Of a stretch of DNA of 64,000 nucleotides, positions 15,482 to 23,779 are shown piece by piece. Each line of letters starts with the position of its first letter. Position 1 is the first letter of the stretch. The translations under genes and the position numbers were made by a program. The DNA is taken from NCBI RefSeq assembly GCF_035999195.1, contig NZ_DASYGY010000009.1, positions 2,170,001 to 2,234,000 of the forward strand. The letters run 5' to 3'. Under the pieces are notes generated by a model. That model was not told the origin of the DNA. It saw only the letters and a program-made list of their open reading frames with translations, and did no database searches. This stretch comes from Pseudoxanthomonas sp. GTDB taxonomy: Bacteria > Pseudomonadota > Gammaproteobacteria > Xanthomonadales > Xanthomonadaceae.

Positions 15482-16795
15482 ATGTCCCACTGCCACCGCC
15501 GTTCCCTGCAGGCGGCCTGCCTGCTCGTGCTCTCCACGCTGCTGCCGCTGCCAGGACATGCCGCGGAGTCGACCGCCGTTGCCGCGCTGGAGCAGGTGCA
15601 GCCGAAGCTCGTGCAGTGGCGCCGCGACATCCATCAGCACCCCGAACTCGGCGAGCAGGAAACGCGGACGGCGAAACTCGTCGCCGACCACCTGCGTTCG
15701 CTCGGCCTGACGGTGCGTACCGGTGTCGGCAAGACCGGCGTGGTCGCGGTACTGAAGGGCGCGAAACCCGGTCCGCGCATCGCGCTGCGCGCCGACATGG
15801 ATGCGCTGCCGGTCACCGAGCAGACCGGCCTGCCGTTCGCGTCCAAGGTGAAGGCCGACTACCGCGGCCAGCCTGTCGGCGTGATGCATGCCTGCGGCCA
15901 CGATGCGCATGTCGCCATCCTGATGGGCGTGGCGCAGGCACTGGTCGCCGCCAAGGACGAGTTGCCGGGTGAAGTGATGTTCGTCTTCCAGCCTGCCGAG
16001 GAAGGCCCGCCGGTTGCGGGCGAGGTGTTCGGTGCCGCGCTGATGCTGCAGGACGGCGTGTTCGAGGACTTCACGCCCGATGCCGTGTTCGGCCTGCACG
16101 TGTGGGCCGGCCTGCCGGTCGGCAGCGTGGGTTACCGCAGCGGCCCGCTGATGGCGGCGGCGGACGAGTGGTCGCTGGTGGTGAAGGGCAGGCAGACGCA
16201 CGGCTCACGGCCGTGGGACGGCGTGGACCCGATCACCCTGGGCGCGCAGATCCTGCTGGGGACGCAGAGCATGATCGCGCGGCAGATCAACATCGCCACC
16301 AGCCCGGTGGTACTGACGGCCGGTCAGTTCCAGGCCGGCGTGCGCTTCAACATCATTCCAGACGAAGCGACGCTGGTCGGTACGCTGCGCACCTTCGACC
16401 CCACCGTGCGCGAGGACGTGATCGCGCGGTTCCGCCGCATCGCCGACGACTACGCGCACGCCAGCGGCGGCAGCGCCGAACTGAAGGTCGCCAACAACGC
16501 ACCGGCCACCATCAACCAGCCTGCGCTCACCCAGCGCGTGCGGCCGTCGCTGGAGAAGGCCGTCGGCGCGGCGAACGTGGTGGAGATGCCGCTGGTGACG
16601 GTGGCGGAGGATTTCTCGCAGTTCGCCCACACGGTGCCCGGTTTCTACTTCTTCGTCGGCTCCACATCGAAGGGCATCGATCCGGCCACCGCGCCGATCA
16701 ACCACTCGCCGCAGTTCCTGCTCGACGAACAGGCGCTGCAGACCGGCAGCCGGGCGATGCTGCAGGTGGCGCTGGATTACCTGCGCTCGCCTTGA
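15482..16795 (+). CDS. Exported M20-family metallo-amidohydrolase (paralogue 1)
   Basis: 437 residues with a signal peptide (RRSLQAACLLV...GHAAES). The M20D/carboxypeptidase pattern is clear: RRDIHQHPELGEQE, ALRADMDALPV (Asp ligand), GVMHACGHDAH (Cys and His ligands), FQPAEEGP (Glu pair), and a C-terminal NHSPQFLLDE. It probably cleaves N-acyl amino acids, short peptides or peptide-like amides in the periplasm using two metal ions. The gene at 18010 encodes a close paralogue. The divergent neighbour is an amino-acid permease, consistent with uptake of a released amino acid. Confidence 0.93.
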   Translation: MSHCHRRSLQAACLLVLSTLLPLPGHAAESTAVAALEQVQPKLVQWRRDIHQHPELGEQETRTAKLVADHLRSLGLTVRTGVGKTGVVAVLKGAKPGPRIALRADMDALPVTEQTGLPFASKVKADYRGQPVGVMHACGHDAHVAILMGVAQALVAAKDELPGEVMFVFQPAEEGPPVAGEVFGAALMLQDGVFEDFTPDAVFGLHVWAGLPVGSVGYRSGPLMAAADEWSLVVKGRQTHGSRPWDGVDPITLGAQILLGTQSMIARQINIATSPVVLTAGQFQAGVRFNIIPDEATLVGTLRTFDPTVREDVIARFRRIADDYAHASGGSAELKVANNAPATINQPALTQRVRPSLEKAVGAANVVEMPLVTVAEDFSQFAHTVPGFYFFVGSTSKGIDPATAPINHSPQFLLDEQALQTGSRAMLQVALDYLRSP

Positions 16796-16807
16796 TCGCG
16801 AATGGTT

Positions 16808-16878
16808 GTGGGAGCGACGTAAGTCGCGAGCTTTTGGTATGGCCCGAGGAAGAGCATCGCGACTTACGTCGCTCCCAC
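16808..16878. repeat. Inverted REP pair, GTGGGAGCGAC family (short spacing)
   Basis: Copies at 16808-16829 and 16857-16878 are exact inverted partners (head GTGGGAGCGAC, loop GTAA, GTCGCGA). Span 71 bp. It lies 13 bases after the M20 stop, between two convergent genes. Confidence 0.88.
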
Positions 16879-16909
16879 AAGTGCCGGCCGGGGCCTGGTA
16901 CCAGCCGGG

Positions 16910-17698
16910 TCAGAACGACACCACCCACGCCCGCAGCGGATGCTGCGGGTCGGCCAGCAGGCGGATCGCCAGCGCGATCGAGACCGTCACCAGCAGCGGC
17001 TTGATGATGCGGGCGCCCTGCTTCATCGCGAAGCGCGAGCCGAGTTGCGCGCCGAGGAACTGGCCTGCACCCATCAGCAGGCCGATCTTCCACAGCACCG
17101 CACCGTGGGCGAGGAACACCGCGAACGCGCCGAGGTTGGAGCCGAAGTTGAGGAACTTGGTGTGTGCGGTGGCCTTGAGGATGCCGAAGCCGGCCAGCGC
17201 CACGAAGCCCAGCATCAGGAACGACCCGGTGCCGGGACCGAACACGCCGTCGTAGAAGCCGATCGCCGGCACGAAGGTCAGCGCGAACACCTGCGGCCGC
17301 ATGCGCTGGTGGCGGTCGACGTGGCCGATGTCCGGCTTCAGGCCGAAATAGACGGCGATGCCGACCAGCAGGAACGGCAGCGCCCACTTCAGCCATTCCA
17401 CCGGAATCACCGTCGCCAGCAGCGCACCGCCGACGGCGCCGAGCGCCGCCGTCAGCACCATCGGCAACTGCCCCTTGGGATCGACGTGCCCGTGCCGCGC
17501 ATACGCCCAGCTCGCGGACCCGGAACCGAACAGCGACTGCAGCTTGTTGGTGCCCAGCACCTGCAGCGGCGGAATGCCGGCCAGCAGCATCGCCGGAATG
17601 GTCACCATGCCGCCGCCGCCGGCGATGGCATCGATGAAGCCCGCCAGCATCGCGGCGAGGAACAGCAGCGGGAGCACCTGCAGGGCGAGGTCGGGCAT
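16910..17698 (-). CDS. TauE/SafE (TSUP) family membrane exporter
   Basis: 262 residues from the ATG at 17698. Eight membrane segments in the two-half arrangement of the TSUP family, with the duplicated motif GFIDAIAGGGG...TNKLQSLFGS and GFYDGVFGPGTGSFL. Family members move sulfite, sulfoacetate, sulfolactate or other organic anions. The gene reads against the two M20 amidohydrolase genes that flank it. A functional tie to them is possible but unproven. Confidence 0.9.
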   Translation of the reverse strand: MPDLALQVLPLLFLAAMLAGFIDAIAGGGGMVTIPAMLLAGIPPLQVLGTNKLQSLFGSGSASWAYARHGHVDPKGQLPMVLTAALGAVGGALLATVIPVEWLKWALPFLLVGIAVYFGLKPDIGHVDRHQRMRPQVFALTFVPAIGFYDGVFGPGTGSFLMLGFVALAGFGILKATAHTKFLNFGSNLGAFAVFLAHGAVLWKIGLLMGAGQFLGAQLGSRFAMKQGARIIKPLLVTVSIALAIRLLADPQHPLRAWVVSF

Positions 17699-17787
17699 GG
17701 GGGTTCCGGTGTGACGACGATGCGCGTCCGCCGGAACGTCGACGGACACGACACCACGTCATTCTAGTTGAGGCGGACCCCGGAACT

Positions 17788-17891
17788 CCGTCCGTGGTGA
17801 GCCCGTCGAACTCCGCCTGGTGCGGAAAGCGGCCGTTCTGGCGCGCCGTTTCATGGCAAACCGCGCGGTTCGACAAGCTCACCACGAACGG
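17788..17891. repeat. Inverted repeat pair, CCGTTCGTGGTGAGC family
   Basis: The copy at 17788-17811 reads CCGTCCGTGGTGAGCCCGTC, then GAAC; the inverted copy at 17868-17891 is GTTCGACAAGCTCACCACGA, then ACGG. The two match at 22 of 24 positions. This palindromic-pair sequence differs from the GTGG/GTAG REP families here. It fills the divergent gap between the exporter and the second M20 gene (17699-18009), where I see no gene. Confidence 0.8.
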
Positions 17892-18009
17892 TATCCACGC
17901 GCGCAGTTCGGCGCCGTCGTTCGTCGTCGACCGCAAGCGTCGGCGCCCTTTCCCACGCCGCCAGGCCATTGCGGTTAGCATCGCGGCATCCCGTCCGGAG
18001 TCCGACACG

Positions 18010-19338
18010 ATGCGCCATGCACGTCCGTTGCTCGTTTCCCTGCTTGCCGCCGCGCTGTCCGCCGCATTGCCTGCCGCCGCGCAGGACGCCGCGGCCTCGC
18101 AGCGCCCCGAGGTCGCCGCCGCCGGCAAGGCCGTGCAGCAGCAGGTGATCGAGTGGCGCCGGTACTTCCACCAGTACCCGGAACTGTCCAACCGCGAGGA
18201 ACAGACCGCCAGGCGCGTGGCCGAGGAACTGCGGAAGCTGGGCCTGCAGCCGCGCACCGGCATCGCGCACCACGGCGTCACCGCGGTGATCAAGGGCGGC
18301 AGGCCCGGTCCGCGCATCGCCCTGCGCGCGGACATGGATGCGCTGCCGGTGACCGAGCGCAACGACCTGCCGTTCGCCTCGAAGGCGACGTCGACCTACC
18401 GCGGCGAGACCGTCGGCGTGATGCATGCCTGCGGCCACGACGCGCATACCGGCATCCTGCTGGGCGTGGCGAAGGCGCTGGTGGCGATGCAGGACCGGTT
18501 GCCCGGCGAGGTGCTGCTGGTGTTCCAGCCCGCCGAGGAGGGCGCGCCGGCCGGCGAGGAAGGCGGTGCGTCGCTGATGCTGGCCGAAGGCGTGTTCAAG
18601 GACTTCAAGCCGGAAGCGGTGTTCGGCCTGCACGTGTTCTCGTCCATCCCGGTCGGCCAGATCGGCGTGCGGCAGGGCCCGCTGATGGCGGCGTCGGACA
18701 GCTTCACGCTGAAGGTCGTCGGCCGGCAGACGCACGGGTCGCGCCCGTGGGGCGGCATCGACCCGATCGTGGCGATGGCCGACGTGATCGGCACCACCCA
18801 GACCATCGTCAGCCGCCGCACCGACATCTCGAAACTGCCGGCGGTGGTCAGCTTCGGCGCCATCAAGGGCGGCATCCGCTACAACATCATCCCCGACGAC
18901 GTGGAAGTGGTCGGCACCATCCGTACCTTCGACGAAGGCATGCGGCAGAAGATCTTCGCCGACCTGAAGAACGTCGCCACCCACGTCAGTGCCGCGCACG
19001 GCGCCAAGGTCGAAGCCAGCGTGCCCGACAACGACGGCAATCCGGTCACCGTCAACAACCCCGAACTCACCGCGCGCATGCTGCCCAGCCTGCAGGCGGT
19101 GGTGGGCGCCGACAACGTCATCACCCCGCCGCTGCAGATGGGCGCGGAAGACTTCTCGTTCTATGCGCGCGAAGTGCCCTCGATGTTCTTCTTCGTCGGC
19201 AGCACCGCCAAGGGTGTCGATCCCGTCACCGCGCCCAGCAACCATTCGCCGGAATTCATGCTGGACGAAGGCTCGCTCGACATCGGCCTGCGTGCGTTGC
19301 TGCAGGTCACGCTCGACTACCTGCACACCGCACGCTGA
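18010..19338 (+). CDS. Exported M20-family metallo-amidohydrolase (paralogue 2)
   Basis: 442 residues with a signal peptide (ending near AAAQD). It carries the same motif series as the paralogue at 15482: RRYFHQYPELSNREEQT, ALRADMDALPV, GVMHACGHDAHTG, FQPAEEGAPAGEEGG, NHSPEFMLDE. Whole stretches are nearly identical between the two, so they are a recent tandem-type duplication, now separated by the exporter gene on the other strand. Expected role: periplasmic hydrolysis of N-acyl or peptide amides. A short tandem repeat follows the stop. Confidence 0.93.
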   Translation: MRHARPLLVSLLAAALSAALPAAAQDAAASQRPEVAAAGKAVQQQVIEWRRYFHQYPELSNREEQTARRVAEELRKLGLQPRTGIAHHGVTAVIKGGRPGPRIALRADMDALPVTERNDLPFASKATSTYRGETVGVMHACGHDAHTGILLGVAKALVAMQDRLPGEVLLVFQPAEEGAPAGEEGGASLMLAEGVFKDFKPEAVFGLHVFSSIPVGQIGVRQGPLMAASDSFTLKVVGRQTHGSRPWGGIDPIVAMADVIGTTQTIVSRRTDISKLPAVVSFGAIKGGIRYNIIPDDVEVVGTIRTFDEGMRQKIFADLKNVATHVSAAHGAKVEASVPDNDGNPVTVNNPELTARMLPSLQAVVGADNVITPPLQMGAEDFSFYAREVPSMFFFVGSTAKGVDPVTAPSNHSPEFMLDEGSLDIGLRALLQVTLDYLHTAR

Positions 19339-19341
19339 CCG

Positions 19342-19406
19342 CCGCACGGCGTTTCGCCTCACGGTAACCAGGGCGAGCCACCGCGCGGCGTTTCGCCTCA
19401 CAGTAA
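19342..19406 (+). repeat. Two direct repeats of 26 bp, period 39
   Basis: The copies at 19342-19367 and 19381-19406 both follow the pattern CCGCxCGGCGTTTCGCCTCA, then CxGTAA, with two differences. Each contains a GGCG-TTT-CGCC mini-hairpin. Between the M20 gene and the kinase start I see nothing else. Confidence 0.7.
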
Positions 19407-19577
19407 GGCGGGCGCGCAGGGATTGATGCGGTGGCTGCCGCGGACAACAATGCCGCGTCACGCATTGCCCGAGGGAAGGTTCATCGCTGCAGCCGCCGCC
19501 CGCGTCGCTCCTGCCATCGCCACGCCTTGCGTGCCGCCCGGTGCGGCGACGGCGGCCCACGCGGCCGGGGCGCTCGC

Positions 19578-22445
19578 GTGAACATCGCGTTCGCCCGCGC
19601 GCTCGCGCTGTTCGATGAAGTGGTGGCGCTGGCGCCCGCGCAGCGCGCGGAGCGGTTGGCCACGCTGGCGCGCGATGAACCGGCGGCGCACGACGCGCTG
19701 CAACGGCTGCTGGCCACCGACGACAGCGTCGGCGACGAAGCGCACGCGATGGATGGCCTGCAGGATGTCCTCTTCGCCGACACCGGGGCGACCATCGCCG
19801 ATCCGCACCTGGGTTCGCGGCTCGGGCCGTGGCGGATCGAGGCCATCGTCGACAGCGGCGGCATGGGCACCGTGTACGAGGCCTGGCGCGACGACGGCCA
19901 GTACCGGCAGCGCGTCGCGCTGAAATGCATGCGCCACGAACTGTCCTCGCCGCGGCTGGTGGAGAGCTTCCTGCGCGAGCGCGAAACGCTGGCGGCGCTC
20001 GACCATCCCGGCATCGCCACGCTGATGGATGGCGGCGTCGACGGCGCGGGGCGCCCCTGGTTCGCGATGCGCTACGTCGATGGCCAGCCCATCGATGCGT
20101 GGTGTCGCACGCGCCGTGCCGGCATCGAACAGCGCGTCGACCTGTTGATACAGACCTGCGAGGCGCTGGCCTATGCGCATGCGCGCCTGGTGTTGCACCA
20201 GGACATCAAGCCGACCAACCTGCTGGTGACCGCCGACGGACAGGTGCAGCTGCTGGACTTCGGCCTGACCGCCTCGTTGGCGGCCGGCGCGCCGGCGCCG
20301 CGCATGGCGGTTTCCGAAGGTTACGCGCCGCCGGAGGCCACGCGCGGTGATCGGCCCACCCTGGCCTCGGATATCTGGTCGCTCGGCATGGTGATGTACC
20401 GCCTGCTGTCCGAGCGCCTGCCCACCACCGCATCACGGTGGTGGCTGATGGACCCCGCCACGGCGCCTCCGCCCGCCCCGATGTCGCAGCTGGCCGTGGA
20501 CCTGCCCGAAGCCGAGGCGCACGTACGGGGCGCCAGGGATGCGCGCACGCTGGCGCGCCGGCTGGCCGGCGACCTGGATGCCATCGCCCTGCGCTGCATC
20601 GCCTTCGATCCCGCCGAGCGCTATCCCTCCGCCAACGCGCTGCGTGAGGACCTGCTCGCGTGGCAACGCCACCGCCCGGTGCAGGCCCGCCGGGGCGGCG
20701 CCCTGTATCGCAGCGGACGCTTCATCGCCCGCCATCGCCTGGTCGTGGGACTGGCCGGCCTGGCCGGCCTCAGCCTGCTGCTCGGTGGCGCGCTGGCCGC
20801 CTGGCAGGCCGAGCGCAACACGCGCGAAACCGCCGCGACGATGGCGCTGTCGCAGGTATTCGAGCAGACCCTGGGCGTGGCCACGCTGTCGGGGCTGGGC
20901 GATACCACGCTGTCGTCGCGCGACCTGCTGCAGGACACCGAACGACGCGTGCGCGAAGTCGCCGGCGACGGCCATCCGGCCGTGCTGGCGCGCGGGCTGG
21001 CGATCCTGGCGCGCAACTACACCGTGCTGGGCGACTACCGGCGCGCCACCGCGCTCGCCCGCGAGGCCGCCGCCCTGCAGGGCAACGACCGGCTGGCGCG
21101 CGTCCAGCAGCAGGCCACGCTCGCGGCCCTGCTCACCCTGCAGGGCGAACCGGCCGAAGCGCGCCGCCTCGCGCAGGCCGCCCTCGACTCGCTCGGACCC
21201 CACGAGGAGGAACAGACCGGCTTGCGCCTGCAACTGATGACCACGCTGGCGCGCAGCCAATGGGACCAGATCGAACGCAGTCAGGCGCAGCGCACGCTCG
21301 ACGCCGCCCTAGCGCTGGCCACGGCGTCGGGCGACGCGGTCGCCCAGGCCGAGCTGTACCGCCTGCGCGGCCACTGGCGGACCCGCCTGATCCGTTTCCG
21401 CGACGCCGAAGCCGACCTGCGCCAGGCCATCGCGCTGGCGTCCCCACGCGCGCCCCTGGTCGCCAACGATGCGCGCCAGTCGCTGATCACGGTGATGCTG
21501 CTGCAGGAGCGCGCCACGGACGCCGCGCAGATCGCGGCGGACCTGCTGCACGAGGCCAGCCGGCGCCTGGGCGAGGATCACCCGCTGGTCGGCCGCGCCT
21601 GGCGCATCGTCGCCAACGTCGAGTGCGTGCGCACCGAACTGGAAGCCTGCGCCGCGTCCACCGCCCGCGCCGAGATGATCGTGCGCCGGCACTTCGGCGA
21701 AGGCCATCCGGAATACGCGGACGTGCTGCGCATACGCTCCCTGCTGATCACCTACGGACAGGCGCCGCAGTCCGACGTCCTGGCGCTGCTGCGCCGGGCG
21801 CACGCGATCATGCGCGCCGCCTACCCCGACGACCACGAGAACGTGCAGCGCATCCGCACGCTGCTCGCCGGGCGCCTGGTGTTCGCCAGCGCGACCGCGC
21901 CGCCGGACCAGCGCGCACGGCTGCGCGAGGAAGGGATAGCCCTCCTGGAATCGGCCCTGGCCCGGCCCATCGTCAACGAACTGCCGCTGCAACCGGCGCA
22001 CCGCTCGTCGCTGGTGCAGGCGCTGATGGCACGCGACGCCCCCGGCGACCGCGACCGCATCCGCACGCTGCTCGAAGAGAACGCGCGCATGATGCAGGCC
22101 TATCCGCCGGGCTACAGCTTCCGTTTCAACGACGCCATCCTCCAGGCCCGGCTGCGGCTGCGCGAAGGCGATGCCGCCGGCGCCGACGCGCAGCTGGCCG
22201 CCCTGGAACCGGCACTGCGGCGACACCAGAACGTCACCAACAACCGCTACTTCCTGCGCAACCTGTGGCTGCTGCGCGCCGGGATCGCGGCGGGACGCGG
22301 CGATCGCGCACAGGCCCGCGTCTTCCTCGCCGATGCGCTGAGACACATGGAATCGGCCTTCGGCCGCGACCACGTGGCCACGCGGCGCCTGCGCCGGGAG
22401 ATCGACACCTTCGGCCAGGGCGGCGCACCTCCCGCGCTGCCGTGA
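19578..22445 (+). CDS. Transmembrane Ser/Thr protein kinase with long helical (TPR-like) C-terminus
   Basis: 955 residues from the GTG at 19578, which begins the conserved N-terminal helical segment; an in-frame ATG at 19431 adds an Arg-rich tail and is less likely. The kinase domain is about 83-365: P-loop DSGGMGTVY, ATP Lys116 (VALK), catalytic loop H207-Q-D209-IKPTN, DFG at 227-229, and SDIW at 263-266. The HRD arginine is Gln here. A single TM helix lies at about 387-409, then about 545 residues of helix-rich repeats likely to face the periplasm. This is the layout of Xanthomonadaceae kinases often found next to ECF sigma factors; no sigma gene is adjacent here. The partner and signal are unknown. 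Confidence 0.85.
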   Translation: MNIAFARALALFDEVVALAPAQRAERLATLARDEPAAHDALQRLLATDDSVGDEAHAMDGLQDVLFADTGATIADPHLGSRLGPWRIEAIVDSGGMGTVYEAWRDDGQYRQRVALKCMRHELSSPRLVESFLRERETLAALDHPGIATLMDGGVDGAGRPWFAMRYVDGQPIDAWCRTRRAGIEQRVDLLIQTCEALAYAHARLVLHQDIKPTNLLVTADGQVQLLDFGLTASLAAGAPAPRMAVSEGYAPPEATRGDRPTLASDIWSLGMVMYRLLSERLPTTASRWWLMDPATAPPPAPMSQLAVDLPEAEAHVRGARDARTLARRLAGDLDAIALRCIAFDPAERYPSANALREDLLAWQRHRPVQARRGGALYRSGRFIARHRLVVGLAGLAGLSLLLGGALAAWQAERNTRETAATMALSQVFEQTLGVATLSGLGDTTLSSRDLLQDTERRVREVAGDGHPAVLARGLAILARNYTVLGDYRRATALAREAAALQGNDRLARVQQQATLAALLTLQGEPAEARRLAQAALDSLGPHEEEQTGLRLQLMTTLARSQWDQIERSQAQRTLDAALALATASGDAVAQAELYRLRGHWRTRLIRFRDAEADLRQAIALASPRAPLVANDARQSLITVMLLQERATDAAQIAADLLHEASRRLGEDHPLVGRAWRIVANVECVRTELEACAASTARAEMIVRRHFGEGHPEYADVLRIRSLLITYGQAPQSDVLALLRRAHAIMRAAYPDDHENVQRIRTLLAGRLVFASATAPPDQRARLREEGIALLESALARPIVNELPLQPAHRSSLVQALMARDAPGDRDRIRTLLEENARMMQAYPPGYSFRFNDAILQARLRLREGDAAGADAQLAALEPALRRHQNVTNNRYFLRNLWLLRAGIAAGRGDRAQARVFLADALRHMESAFGRDHVATRRLRREIDTFGQGGAPPALP

Positions 22446-22461
22446 ATGCCCTCGTGCACGC

Positions 22462-22845
22462 TCAGGCGTGCTCGCCATCCAGGTAGTACCAGCGCCCTTC
22501 CTGGCGCACGAAGCGGCTGCGTTCGTGCAGGCGTACCGCGCGGCCGCCGCCGATGCGGTAGCGCGCCACGAACTCCACCTCGGCCGTGTCCGGCCCGGTG
22601 ACGCGGTGCGCCTTCACCGTCAGCCCGAGCCAGGTGGTTGCAGGCGCTCCCGGCGTGTCTAGGCCGAGTTCGGCCGGACGGGTGTCGGGATGCCAGCTGG
22701 TGCGCAGGTAGTCCGCATCGCCGCGCACGAAGGCGCAGTAGCGCGAGCGCATCAGCGCCTCGGCATCCGGCGCCGGCTCACCGGCGTGGTAACGGCCGCA
22801 GCAGGCAGCGTAGTCGCGTGCGGTGCCGCAGGGGCAGGGGCTCAC
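22462..22845 (-). CDS. YchJ-family protein with SEC-C zinc motif (UPF0225)
   Basis: 127 residues from a GTG at 22845 (VSPCPCGT). The open frame runs on upstream through a REP pair, but that part encodes only the repeat. The N-terminal CPCGTARDYAACCG is a SEC-C-like zinc site; the rest (MRSRYCAFVRGDADYLRTSWHPDTR, then an NTF2-like domain ending GRWYYLDGE) is the YchJ family, usually about 130-155 residues. Function unknown. It is convergent with the kinase gene, with 16 bases between stops. Confidence 0.85.
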   Translation of the reverse strand: MSPCPCGTARDYAACCGRYHAGEPAPDAEALMRSRYCAFVRGDADYLRTSWHPDTRPAELGLDTPGAPATTWLGLTVKAHRVTGPDTAEVEFVARYRIGGGRAVRLHERSRFVRQEGRWYYLDGEHA

Positions 22846-22859
22846 GGGGAGTGCTTCCT

Positions 22860-22924
22860 GTGGGAGCGACGTAAGTCGCGAAGGGAACGCCGCGGCAGTC
22901 CATCGCGACTTACGTCGCTCCCAC
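22860..22924. repeat. Inverted REP pair, GTGGGAGCGAC family (short spacing)
   Basis: Copies at 22860-22881 and 22903-22924, exact inverted partners, span 65 bp. It lies between folE and the YchJ-like gene, both on the minus strand. A run of codons through it would read WERRKSR, which explains the false N-terminal extension of the downstream gene. Confidence 0.88.
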
Positions 22925-22948
22925 ACCGGTCATCAGGCATTCCCGCCC

Positions 22949-23554
22949 TCAACGCCTGCCGTGACCGGTCTCGATGAACCGCAGGAACTCCGCGCGCGTG
23001 CGCGCGTCCTCGCGGAAGGTGCCCAGCATCTTGCTGGTGATCATGCTGACGCCGCGCTTGTGCACGCCGCGCGTGGTCATGCATTCGTGCGCGCCGTCGA
23101 CGACCACCGCCACGCCACGCGGCTGCAGCACGTCCTGGATGCACTGCGCGATCTGCGCGGTCATCTTCTCCTGCACCTGGAAGCGGCGCGCGTACACGTC
23201 CACCACGCGGGCCAGCTTGCTGATGCCGACGACCTTGCCGTCCGGCAGGTAGCCCACGTGGGCGCGGCCGATGATCGGCGCCATGTGGTGTTCGCAATGG
23301 CTCTCGAACTCGATGTCGCGCAGCACGATCATCTCGTCGTAGCCGGCCACTTCCTCGAAGGTGCGCGCCAGGTACTCGCGCGGATCCATCTGGTAGCCGC
23401 TGAACCAGTCGCGATAGGCCTTGGCCACCCGCTTGGGCGTATCCAGCAGGCCTTCGCGGGTGGGATCCTCACCCGCCCATTCGAGCAGCACACGCACCGC
23501 ATCCTCGGCCTGCGCCTGGGTGACCTTGCCGGGATTGTCGGGAGACTGGCTCAT
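22949..23554 (-). CDS. folE: GTP cyclohydrolase I
   Basis: 201 residues, typical of FolE1. It opens the imidazole ring of GTP to give dihydroneopterin triphosphate, the first step of folate and pterin synthesis. The zinc ligands Cys87 and His90 region (SHCEHHMAP) and Cys158 (AHECMTTRGV) are present, with GISKLARVVDVYARRFQVQE. It forms a decamer in characterised relatives. It stands alone, with a REP pair downstream and the divergent oligopeptidase gene upstream. Confidence 0.97.
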   Translation of the reverse strand: MSQSPDNPGKVTQAQAEDAVRVLLEWAGEDPTREGLLDTPKRVAKAYRDWFSGYQMDPREYLARTFEEVAGYDEMIVLRDIEFESHCEHHMAPIIGRAHVGYLPDGKVVGISKLARVVDVYARRFQVQEKMTAQIAQCIQDVLQPRGVAVVVDGAHECMTTRGVHKRGVSMITSKMLGTFREDARTRAEFLRFIETGHGRR

Positions 23555-23779
23555 CGCATCGATTCCTGCGGGGGGCGTGGAGGATAACGCATCTGTCTGG
23601 CCGGGCCCTTACGGCACCACCGTCGCACTGGATGCAGTCTGCGCGCTTTCGCCCGACGCGGCGGCACGGCCAGGCGTCAAGTGAGACTCGCCAAACCGGG
23701 TGCGCGGGCGCACGCTACGCATGCCTCTGCCTGACGGGCATTCCCGTCGTCTCGCCATCGCCTGTTCCGGAGTTCCTCC

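Noticed and set aside
13919..16795. A frame joining the permease region and the first M20 gene into one long protein
   Set aside because: The first half is antisense to the permease and has no domain. The M20 gene has its own signal peptide and start at 15482.
19431..19577. An upstream ATG for the Ser/Thr kinase
   Set aside because: It adds an Arg-rich tail with no conserved look. The GTG at 19578 begins the helical N-terminal segment expected of the family.
22846..22926. An upstream ATG for the YchJ-like gene
   Set aside because: This extension would be encoded by a REP pair (WERRKSR...), not by protein-coding sequence.
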